From contig JAKDLC010000159.1 in the NCBI GenBank assembly GCA_030453055.1, positions 1 through 5,615 of the forward strand: a DNA stretch of 5,615 bases, given 5' to 3'. The notes below the pieces were generated by a model that saw only the letters and a list, made by a program, of their open reading frames with translations, made no database searches and had not been told where the DNA came from. This document shows positions 1 to 5,615 of this stretch, one piece after another. Numbering within the stretch: the first letter of the stretch is position 1; every line of letters begins with the position of its first letter. Source of the stretch: Nitrosospira sp. Its GTDB lineage: Bacteria > Pseudomonadota > Gammaproteobacteria > Burkholderiales > Nitrosomonadaceae. A program made the translations under genes and the position numbers.

Positions 1-388
1 CGAGCAACTGCCGCTGCGCCGCCGGCAACCGTACCAATGCTGCCGACGCGCGAGCACGCATGCGATGCACCCGTGTTTTGCGATCGGCTGGCAATGCGGC
101 TGGCCCGAACAATTCCGCCAACTCGCCGGCTGCGCTGCGCCGCATCAGATCCATCTCGAAAAAGCGTTCCTGCGCATGGACGTAACCGAGCGCCCGAACC
201 GCATCCTGGCGATCCTGTGCGCGCAGCGTCACGCTGCCAAGTGCATCGCGCTCGACAGTGACTGGCGCAGCGAGGCCGGCTACGTCCACTGTTCCGCCGT
301 ATCGAGGCAGGCTGCCGCGCAACATCAACCAGGCAGCACCCATCACAAGTAATGCCAGTGCAAGAAATGCGAGCAGGAAACGGCGCAT
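1..388 (-). CDS. Penicillin acylase family (S45) protein, N-terminal part, cut by window edge
   Basis: The frame is open from the ATG at 388-386 to the left edge, giving 129 residues of a protein usually 700-850 residues long. Residues 4-23 form a hydrophobic signal anchor after Met-Arg-Arg, implying export to the periplasm. Residues 69-95 carry the hallmark of the alpha-subunit start of the family: GYVHAQERFFEMDLMRR followed by AAGELAELFG. S45 enzymes are Ntn hydrolases that cleave themselves into two chains and hydrolyse amide bonds in acylated substrates such as penicillins or acyl-homoserine lactones. The catalytic Ser at the start of the beta chain lies outside the window, so activity and substrate cannot be judged. 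The start is 12 bases after the stop of the DUF1499 gene and in the same frame, with no clear Shine-Dalgarno site, so translation may be coupled. Family call is secure, substrate unknown. Confidence 0.9.
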   Translation of the reverse strand, partial: MRRFLLAFLALALLVMGAAWLMLRGSLPRYGGTVDVAGLAAPVTVERDALGSVTLRAQDRQDAVRALGYVHAQERFFEMDLMRRSAAGELAELFGPAALPADRKTRVHRMRARASAALVRLPAAQRQLL

Positions 389-400
389 CAGGCGGGGCGC

Positions 401-889
401 TCAAGCAGAACCGAGTGCATGTCGAATAAACTCGATACGCTCGCGATTGACCCCTAAATCGCTGCTTCCCAGGCGCGAGGACGAGCGCACTTGAACTACC
501 CCCGCAGCCGGATCGAACCAGAACTCGGTGTCGTCCACATATTTCATGAGCCGGGTGGTGAACTGTGCGTAAAGGTAGCCGGGTTCCCTTTTGACTATTT
601 TCGCGCCATCCATGGCTTCGATGATGCCGGCAATGCGATCCAGCGTGGTGTCGGCGTCGCCCTTCAACGGCAGCGGGGCGATGCTGGCGTATGCGCGTTG
701 CGGATGGTCGGGGTAGAGCGAGGCCTGACTGGATACGCTGTTGGGCGTGTTTGAAGGCGGCTTGAGTCTCCCCTCGCGCACGCCCAGATCGGTGGGCGGC
801 GTACCCTTGAGCAGCCCGAGCTGACCAACGATCAGTCCCGCGATGACTATAAGGGCAATGACGATAAGCAGCCACTTGATAACGGCCAT
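401..889 (-). CDS. DUF1499 domain membrane-anchored protein
   Basis: The protein has 162 residues. A hydrophobic segment at residues 4-24 after a short N-terminus suggests an inner-membrane anchor with the rest in the periplasm. The remainder matches my memory of DUF1499: a GVREGRLKPPSNTPNSVSSQ block (36-55), then YLYAQFTTRLMKYVDDTEFWF (105-125), and near the end VQVRSSSRLGSSDLGVNRER (132-151). The function of the family is unknown. Typical members carry two Cys in the first block (of the form PCPxxPNCVSS). Here those positions are Pro45 and Ser51, so no Cys pair is present. The ATG at 889-887 lies 21 bases after the cytochrome stop and is preceded by a poor Shine-Dalgarno (AGG within the palindrome CAGGCGCCTG). 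It sits between the cytochrome and acylase genes on the same strand, probably in one operon. Confidence 0.88.
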   Translation of the reverse strand: MAVIKWLLIVIALIVIAGLIVGQLGLLKGTPPTDLGVREGRLKPPSNTPNSVSSQASLYPDHPQRAYASIAPLPLKGDADTTLDRIAGIIEAMDGAKIVKREPGYLYAQFTTRLMKYVDDTEFWFDPAAGVVQVRSSSRLGSSDLGVNRERIEFIRHALGSA

Positions 890-910
890 GCCAGGCGCCT
901 GATCGACGGA

Positions 911-1219
911 TTACTTGGTTTTGCTGTTTGCGAGTATGAATTCCGCCAAACGCTGCGCCGGCTCGCCTTTGATATTGGGGAACGCAGGCATGGACATGCT
1001 TCCTTTATTCACTTTCTGGATGATGGCTTCTTTATTCGCCATTGCGGAATTCAGCACCATTACGTTGCCGGCCGCTTCCTGTTTATGACATTTGGTGCAG
1101 TTTGCATAAAATATGTCTTCTCCGGTCGCATTTTCAGCTGGCGCATAATTATCGGTTTTCGAGCAGCCAGTCAAACTCGCCAATGCGAAAACCGTTAACA
1201 ACAAGGTCGCTTTCTTCAT
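911..1219 (-). CDS. Monohaem class I cytochrome c, predicted lipoprotein
   Basis: The protein has 102 residues. It begins with a lipoprotein signal (Met-Lys-Lys, hydrophobic stretch, lipobox LTGC with Cys19), so the mature protein should be lipid-anchored at the periplasmic face of a membrane. The haem-binding motif CTKCH is at residues 41-45, preceded by GEDIFYAN, the usual helix before the haem site. The distal methionine ligand is probably Met77 in the SMPAFP segment (Met75 is the alternative). The C-terminal helix (about 87-98) is the standard closing helix of the fold. This is a small electron carrier. Its redox partners are not shown here. The start is supported by a good Shine-Dalgarno GGAG at 1225-1228, five bases before ATG, and a promoter-like site upstream. 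It is likely the first gene of the cytochrome, DUF1499, acylase cluster. Confidence 0.93.
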   Translation of the reverse strand: MKKATLLLTVFALASLTGCSKTDNYAPAENATGEDIFYANCTKCHKQEAAGNVMVLNSAMANKEAIIQKVNKGSMSMPAFPNIKGEPAQRLAEFILANSKTK

Positions 1220-1224
1220 TTACA

Positions 1225-1228
1225 CTCC
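1225..1228 (-). promoter_or_regulatory. Ribosome binding site of the cytochrome c gene
   Basis: GGAG on the minus strand sits five bases before the ATG at 1219-1217. It is the clearest Shine-Dalgarno site in the window and fixes the start of the lipoprotein cytochrome. Confidence 0.75.
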
Positions 1229-1269
1229 AATTTTTTCTGAGGATGGGAATTCCAAAATTTACTTCTAAC

Positions 1270-1299
1270 ATTATATCTGTCTATCCGATGGTTTCTCCA
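1270..1299 (-). promoter_or_regulatory. Candidate sigma-70 promoter for the cytochrome c cluster
   Basis: Read on the minus strand, a perfect TATAAT lies at 1275-1270, with a weaker -35 hexamer TGGAGA at 1299-1294 and an 18-base spacer. Transcription would start near 1263, leaving a leader of about 44 bases that contains the GGAG site. The site lies in the gap after the carotenoid gene, where no obvious terminator is seen, so read-through from upstream is also possible. The -35 match is only four of six. Confidence 0.5.
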
Positions 1300-1315
1300 C
1301 ATTCCTTCGCCTTTC

Positions 1316-2091
1316 TTAACCTGCCGGCAAGCGACCCAGGAGCCGAAGCGCGAGCAGTACGGTGAGCGGGAGATAAATGAGCAGCCCTGTCATTCCAAGA
1401 AGAGATTCACCGATCCAGAAAGTTACCGTGAGATTGAAGATTAATACACCATAATAGAGACCGCAACCAAGGAGTACCCGCCCGGTCACCGGTCCGGTGG
1501 AAGAGAGGCGGGGCTGAGGAAGCTTGCGATCCAGCGGAAAATAGGCTTGGAGCGAAAGGAAGCCAACGACAGCCCATCCAATATAATTAGCCACCGGTAC
1601 ACCGAAGTGCTTGCCGGGATCAGGGTAATAGTATATCTGACCGAGGAACCAGCGCTCCCCGCGGAGCGCGACAGGGTCAATAATGATGTCGATGAATGTG
1701 AAAAAGAGGATCGTGAGTAACATGACAGGCCAGCCCGTTCTTACGGCGAGCGGAAATTGCACCCGGATCAATCCTATGCCGAACCGGGTGCTTTGCGTGC
1801 CGGTAGCGGGCAGGAGAAAGGCCAGCGCCATGCAGTAGCTCGCATATAGAAGAAAGGGAAATGAGAGGGAATCCATGAATGGTACGTTTGAGATATACAA
1901 CTCTTGGCCGACCGTCGAACCGGTATAGTGGTACCAGCCAAATGGGATACCGGTGCGAGTGGAGGAGAGTTCGCACAGAAGCGCTATAACCCAAGTGATC
2001 CCCAGGCAGCGGAAAACAGGAATGCGGTGAGAAACACGAACACGTAAGGACGAAGAACGATCGTCTTCAGGAGGAGGCTGAAAAATTCCAT
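1316..2091 (-). pseudogene. Carotenoid biosynthesis protein (DUF422/CruF type), frameshifted
   Basis: Two minus-strand frames together encode one membrane protein. The first runs from ATG at 2091-2089 to TAG at 1986-1984 (35 residues, starting MEFFSLLLKTIVLRPYVFVF). The second is open from about 2095 down to TAA at 1318-1316 and contains the rest. Adding one G to the GGGG run (CCCC at 2000-2003 on the plus strand) joins them into 258 residues, reading SAAWGITWVIALLCELSSTR across the junction. The joined protein shows SSTRTGIPFGWYHYTG (43-58), SNVPFMDSLSF (68-78) and the long conserved block from IDIIIDP (about 134) through HFGVPVANYIGW, with about seven hydrophobic segments. This pattern fits the family that includes the carotenoid 1',2'-hydratase CruF and related pigment enzymes of the membrane. 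No other carotenoid genes are in the window. The junction may also hide a small deletion, since relatives as I recall them have several more residues here. It could be a true lesion or a sequencing error. Confidence 0.82.
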
Positions 2092-2250
2092 CGGCTTAAC
2101 CCGGATGTTTCATAAATTGACGTCTTCAAAGGCGACAATAGCGGTGGATTACCTTGCGTTCTTCCAATAAACCATTTTTGTAATTTAGCGTAGAATCCGT
2201 CTCCGTATCATATATATCTATAGAAATCATATTATTATTTTGATAAATCC
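2092..2250. promoter_or_regulatory. Divergent intergenic control region
   Basis: This 159-base gap separates the minus-strand carotenoid gene from the plus-strand PBP-like gene, so it should hold promoters for both. Bases 2160-2250 are strongly AT-rich. Possible -10 elements on the plus strand include TATCAT at 2206-2211 and TAGAAT at 2191-2196. On the minus strand TATGAT (2212-2207) overlaps the first. No convincing -35 partner was found for any of them, so no exact promoter is called. Neither gene start has a good Shine-Dalgarno site. Confidence 0.4.
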
Positions 2251-5200
2251 ATGGTAAGGCATATTTTCAAGTTTTTCGCCTTTGCTGTTCTGATCCTGTT
2301 TCTCGCTGCGCTGACTATTGCAGCCATCTTCCTGTATTGGGAAGCGAAGACTTCCACGTACCAGGCGCACCGCCTGACGAAGCTGGCCGATGATCTGAGT
2401 TGGGAGGTAAAAAACGGACCGAACGGCGATCTGCATTTTCCGCAGTCGGGACCCTACGATGTGCGTCTGGGCTATAGCCGGCTGCCGGAACTACTTCACA
2501 ATCTGGTAATAAACGGTTTTCATGTGCATGCTCAAGCACACCTTTCCGCACACATGAAAGATATTGTCGCGCAGGGTCTGTTTGTTCCCTACCGCGAGAA
2601 ATCCCAGGCCGGCCTGGAGATTACCGGCGATAACGGACAGCGATTGTATCGTACTACGTACCCGGCCCGGATTTACGAAAACTTTGAATCGGTTCCGTCG
2701 CTGGTGACGGATAGTCTGCTATTCATCGAAAATCGCGAGTTACTGGATTCAGCCCATCCAAAAAAGAATCCGGCTGTCGAATGGGACCGGCTAGGCAAGG
2801 CGGTGCTGGACAAGATAATCCAATTCTTTCGGTCTGAACACGACGTCGTGGGCGGCAGCACGCTGGCAACGCAGATCGAAAAATATCGTCACTCTTCCAA
2901 CGGGATGACGCTTACGCCAAAAGACAAGTTTCAGCAGGTCGCATCCGCCTCCGTCCGCGCTTATCTGGATGGACAGAAAACGTTGGCCACCCGCAAGCGC
3001 ATCGTAGTGGATTATCTCAATACGGTCCCGCTTGCCGCGGTTCCGGGTTTCGGAGAAGCGAACGGGTTGGGTGATGGTCTGTGGGCATGGTATGGCCTGG
3101 ATTTCGATGAGACCAATCACATCCTGAATTCGCGATTTGCGGAAGGCGATGCCCTGGTCGAGGCGGCGCGCCTCTATAAACATGTGCTGAGTCTGATGAT
3201 AGCCCAGCGCAGACCTTCCTACTACCTTCTTGCCGGGCGCGAAGCGCTCGATGATCTCACCAACAGTCATCTGCGGGTCTTGACTCAGGTTGGCGTGATC
3301 CAGCCCGGCCTCAGGGATGCGGCGTTGAAACTACCGCTAAGCTTTCGCGATACCGCCGCGCCGGAAGAAATCAGGAATTTCCCTGCCCAAAAGGCTGTCA
3401 ATGCGGTGCGCGTGCGTCTTGCATCTCAGCTTGGATTACAGCGCATGTATGATCTGGATCGCCTGGATGTGTCCGTACAAAGTACCCTCGACGGAGAATT
3501 ACAAAAAAATACCACCGATATGCTTCGCCGGCTCAAGGAGCCGGAATATGCCCGCGCTGCCGGGCTTTATGGTCCGCGTCTGCTGGGAAAGGAAGATCTG
3601 GGCAAGATCATATACAGTTTCACGCTTTCCGAGTTGACGCCCGACGGAGCCAAATTCCGGATTCAGGCGGACAATTTCGAGCAGCCACTGGATATCAACA
3701 AGGGCACCAAACTGGATTTGGGGTCCACCGCAAAATTAAGAACGCTGGTGACTTACCTCGAAATCGTCGAGGCGCTGCATAAAAAATATGCAACGTTGGA
3801 GCCAAAAATGCTGCGCCGGCAACAAGCCGACCCCAGCGACATTCTCAGTCGCTGGGCCATCGGCTATCTGCTGCATAGCCCGGACAAAAGCCTGGCAGCC
3901 ATGTTGGATGCCGCATTGGAGCGCAAGTATTCTGCCAATCCCGACGAACGGTTCTTTACCGGCGGCGGAGAGCACGTTTTTCAAAATTTCATGCGTACAG
4001 ACGACGAAAAGATTTTAAGTGTACGCGAGGCCACGCTGGATTCGGTCAACCTGGTCTATATCCGCCTGATGCGGGATATCGTACGCTACTACATGTTTCA
4101 GGTTGTGGGCTCGTCCGCCAGAATACTCAAGGACGCCGAGAATTCCGGCCGCGCAGAATATCTCGGCCGCTTTGCGGACAAGGAAGGCCGAGAATTCATC
4201 AGCCGGTTTTATCTCAAGTACAAGGGTAAAATGGCAGCGCCAGCCAAGATTGACGAGGTATTTTTTGCCAGCTTTCGGCATACACCGCGCCGGCTTGCGG
4301 CCGCTTACCGTTATATTTATCCCGAGTCCACATTCAGCGAGTTCGAGAAATTCATGGCGCCGCATCAGGCCCGTTTCAAGGGCCTGACTCTGCCGCCCCT
4401 GCATGATCTTTACGAGCGCTATGCACCCGGCAAATATTCGCTGGCCGACCAGGGCTATATCGTAACCGTCCACCCCTTGGAACTGTGGCTGGTGCGCTAC
4501 TTGACTACCCATCCCGATGCGCAATACAAGGAGGTAGTCGAGGCCAGCGCGGAGCAACGGGTGGCTGTCTACAGCTGGCTGTTCAAGGCCATGCACAAGA
4601 ACTCGCAGGATGTCCGAATCCGCGGTCTTCTGGAGCTCGAAGCATTCCTGGAGATTCACCGCAGTTGGAAACGGCTCGGCTATCCATTCGATTCCCTGGT
4701 GCCGTCCCTCGCCACAGCCATTGGGAGCTCGGCTGATCACCCTGCCGCCCTTTCCGAATTGATGGGTATCATCCTCAACAATGGGGTACGCTTGCCTACC
4801 GTGCTTATTGAACGCTTGCGCTTCGCGGCTGATACCCCCTTTGAGACCCTCGTCGAACGGACTCCGGTCACGGGCGAGAAAATATTCTCTCCGGAGCTGG
4901 CGGCAGCCGTGCGCGGCGTATTAACCGAGGTAGTGGGGAGTGGAACGGGTTCGCGACTCGCCCGCGCCATTGTGGAGGAGGATGGCGCTGAAATTTTTAT
5001 CGGAGGGAAGACGGGAACGGGAGACCATCGCTATATCACTTTTTCCTCGCCTGGCGTAATCAAGGAATCCCGCGTCGTAAATCGCTCGGCCACTTTTGTG
5101 TTCTTCATCGGGGACCGCTTTTTCGGAACGATGACCGCATTCGTACCCGGCGCGGATGCCGCGAATTATAAATTCACCTCCGGGCTTTCCACGCAGGTCG

Positions 5201-5331
5201 TGAAGCATCTTCTGCCCACCCTGAAACCACTTATCGCCAAGGCTCAGTCCCTGCCCGAGCAAGCGTCGACGAAAGTAGCGATCAAACGCAATCGGCCAAA
5301 GGACGAAAAGCGAGCGATGAATTCCAGCTAA
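2251..5331 (+). CDS. Large class A PBP-like protein: divergent GT51 domain plus transpeptidase domain
   Basis: The protein has 1026 residues. Residues 5-29 form an N-terminal membrane anchor with a basic flank, placing the rest in the periplasm. A GT51 (peptidoglycan glycosyltransferase) domain spans about 140-290. It shows FIENRELL (Glu160 at the first catalytic position), GGSTLATQ (201-208), a motif-3 region at 224-234 with Gln229 where Glu is usual, DYLN (254-257) and GLGDGLWAWYG (272-282). A transpeptidase domain spans about 485-985. It has STAK (Ser492 nucleophile, Lys495), SVN (598-600) and KTGTG (920-924). All three transpeptidase motifs are intact, so cross-linking and penicillin binding are plausible. 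Glycan polymerisation is doubtful. About 320 residues separate SVN from KTG, far more than in ordinary class A PBPs. The tail after 1000 is lysine-rich. I recall similar long proteins annotated only as transglycosylase-domain proteins. The ATG has no clear Shine-Dalgarno upstream, but the anchor begins right after it. It is divergent from the carotenoid gene and convergent with a small membrane protein gene. Confidence 0.9.
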   Translation: MVRHIFKFFAFAVLILFLAALTIAAIFLYWEAKTSTYQAHRLTKLADDLSWEVKNGPNGDLHFPQSGPYDVRLGYSRLPELLHNLVINGFHVHAQAHLSAHMKDIVAQGLFVPYREKSQAGLEITGDNGQRLYRTTYPARIYENFESVPSLVTDSLLFIENRELLDSAHPKKNPAVEWDRLGKAVLDKIIQFFRSEHDVVGGSTLATQIEKYRHSSNGMTLTPKDKFQQVASASVRAYLDGQKTLATRKRIVVDYLNTVPLAAVPGFGEANGLGDGLWAWYGLDFDETNHILNSRFAEGDALVEAARLYKHVLSLMIAQRRPSYYLLAGREALDDLTNSHLRVLTQVGVIQPGLRDAALKLPLSFRDTAAPEEIRNFPAQKAVNAVRVRLASQLGLQRMYDLDRLDVSVQSTLDGELQKNTTDMLRRLKEPEYARAAGLYGPRLLGKEDLGKIIYSFTLSELTPDGAKFRIQADNFEQPLDINKGTKLDLGSTAKLRTLVTYLEIVEALHKKYATLEPKMLRRQQADPSDILSRWAIGYLLHSPDKSLAAMLDAALERKYSANPDERFFTGGGEHVFQNFMRTDDEKILSVREATLDSVNLVYIRLMRDIVRYYMFQVVGSSARILKDAENSGRAEYLGRFADKEGREFISRFYLKYKGKMAAPAKIDEVFFASFRHTPRRLAAAYRYIYPESTFSEFEKFMAPHQARFKGLTLPPLHDLYERYAPGKYSLADQGYIVTVHPLELWLVRYLTTHPDAQYKEVVEASAEQRVAVYSWLFKAMHKNSQDVRIRGLLELEAFLEIHRSWKRLGYPFDSLVPSLATAIGSSADHPAALSELMGIILNNGVRLPTVLIERLRFAADTPFETLVERTPVTGEKIFSPELAAAVRGVLTEVVGSGTGSRLARAIVEEDGAEIFIGGKTGTGDHRYITFSSPGVIKESRVVNRSATFVFFIGDRFFGTMTAFVPGADAANYKFTSGLSTQVVKHLLPTLKPLIAKAQSLPEQASTKVAIKRNRPKDEKRAMNSS

Positions 5332-5352
5332 TGGGCAGTTCGGCGCGTGGTG

Positions 5353-5511
5353 CTAGTCATCACTGTTGATCCACCAGAAAAAAACGACAATTCCCAGGAT
5401 TAGCCCAAGACCCAGGATTGCCTTTACAAATTCCTTGACGAACCAAAACAGCATAGATTCATATAAACCTAAATCCGGTAGTTGACCGCTCATCGAATAG
5501 ATCAGATTCAT
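5353..5511 (-). CDS. Small single-span membrane protein, unknown function
   Basis: The minus-strand frame from ATG at 5511-5509 to TAG at 5355-5353 encodes 52 residues. The C-terminal half is one clear transmembrane helix (about 31-49: AILGLGLILGIVVFFWWI), preceded by Lys26 and Lys30 and followed by Asn-Ser-Asp-Asp. By the positive-inside rule the N-terminus would be cytoplasmic and the acidic end periplasmic. In-frame ATG codons also occur at residues 7 and 20. None has a good Shine-Dalgarno site, so the start is uncertain and the shortest form would be 33 residues. The stop is 21 bases from the stop of the PBP-like gene on the other strand. I do not recognise the family. The organised hydrophobic helix with charged ends argues for a real gene over chance, but conservation has not been tested. 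Confidence 0.55.
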   Translation of the reverse strand: MNLIYSMSGQLPDLGLYESMLFWFVKEFVKAILGLGLILGIVVFFWWINSDD

Positions 5512-5542
5512 GATTAATAACAATATTTCGTATTACTTGACG

Positions 5543-5571
5543 CTCACCTTCCGGGTGAGGCCCGCTACGGG
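5543..5571. other. Two adjacent hairpins in a GC-rich intergenic stretch
   Basis: CTCACC (5543-5548) pairs with GGTGAG (5554-5559) across a five-base loop, and one base later CCCG (5561-5564) pairs with CGGG (5568-5571) across CTA. No run of T follows either stem directly on either strand, so an intrinsic terminator is not well supported. The stretch from about 5537 to the right edge is abruptly richer in GC than the AT-rich 5512-5536 beside it and holds no supported gene. It may be part of a dispersed repeat or a mobile-element end, continuing beyond the window. Confidence 0.35.
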
Positions 5572-5615
5572 GTGAATTGCACGGTTTTTGCGGCACATGG
5601 CTGCGTTGCAACTCC

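Noticed and set aside
1316..1900. A complete 194-residue gene starting at TTG 1900
   Set aside because: The TTG is an internal Leu codon of the carotenoid family protein. Clear family sequence (SSTRTGIPFGWYHYTG) continues upstream in the same frame, and there is no ribosome binding site before the TTG.
1677..1994. Minus-strand open frame of 105 codons overlapping the carotenoid gene
   Set aside because: It lies in another frame over the conserved carotenoid sequence and has no recognisable composition or motif of its own.
2096..2113. Five-codon leader peptide (MKHPG) just before the carotenoid ATG
   Set aside because: It is too short to distinguish from chance, has no ribosome binding site, and no attenuator structure follows it.
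4015..4740. Minus-strand open frame of 241 codons inside the PBP-like gene
   Set aside because: It is antisense to a well-supported coding region. Its translation shows no motif, and long antisense frames are expected in GC-rich genes.
5349..5365. Hairpin GTGGTG/CATCAC after the PBP-like gene as a terminator
   Set aside because: The stem has only six pairs with one G-U, no T run follows, and it overlaps the end of the convergent small gene.
5537..5542. TTGACG as a plus-strand -35 element
   Set aside because: The position 16-18 bases downstream is GC-rich and offers no -10 match.
5533..5615. Minus-strand open frame entering from the right edge (about 26 codons to TAA at 5535-5533)
   Set aside because: All that is visible is short, basic and unrecognised. 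It could equally be a chance open frame within a repeat.

Overview
The window looks like chromosomal DNA from a Gram-negative bacterium, most likely a betaproteobacterium. The evidence is a lipoprotein cytochrome c, inner-membrane anchored periplasmic enzymes and moderately GC-rich coding sequence with AT-rich intergenic DNA. The gene set recalls ammonia oxidisers such as Nitrosospira, but that assignment rests on memory of similar proteins and is tentative.

Layout, left to right. Bases 1-1219 hold a compact minus-strand cluster that probably forms one operon read from a promoter near 1270-1299. Its order of transcription is a lipoprotein monohaem cytochrome c (911-1219), a membrane-anchored DUF1499 protein (401-889), and the N-terminus of a penicillin-acylase family (S45) enzyme that runs off the left edge (1-388). 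Gaps are 21 and 12 bases. Bases 1316-2091 hold, on the same strand, a carotenoid biosynthesis (DUF422/CruF-type) membrane protein. Its reading frame is broken near a run of four C (four G on the coding strand) at 2000-2003, so it appears as a 35-codon N-terminal piece plus a long C-terminal piece. Bases 2092-2250 are a divergent, AT-rich control region.

Bases 2251-5331 (plus strand) hold the dominant gene. It encodes a 1026-residue bifunctional penicillin-binding-protein-like protein: a membrane anchor, a divergent glycosyltransferase-51 domain with altered catalytic positions, and a transpeptidase domain that keeps the SxxK, SxN and KTG motifs but spaces them far more widely than normal. Only 21 bases downstream, converging on it, lies a 52-codon single-span membrane protein gene (5353-5511). 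The right end (about 5537-5615) is a short GC-rich stretch with two adjacent hairpins. It resembles an intergenic repeat or element end but cannot be identified.

Working together: the genes are mostly envelope functions (peptidoglycan synthesis, periplasmic amide hydrolysis, periplasmic electron transfer, membrane pigment synthesis), but nothing shows that they form one pathway. The two observations most worth checking are the unusual architecture of the large PBP-like protein and the frameshift in the carotenoid gene.
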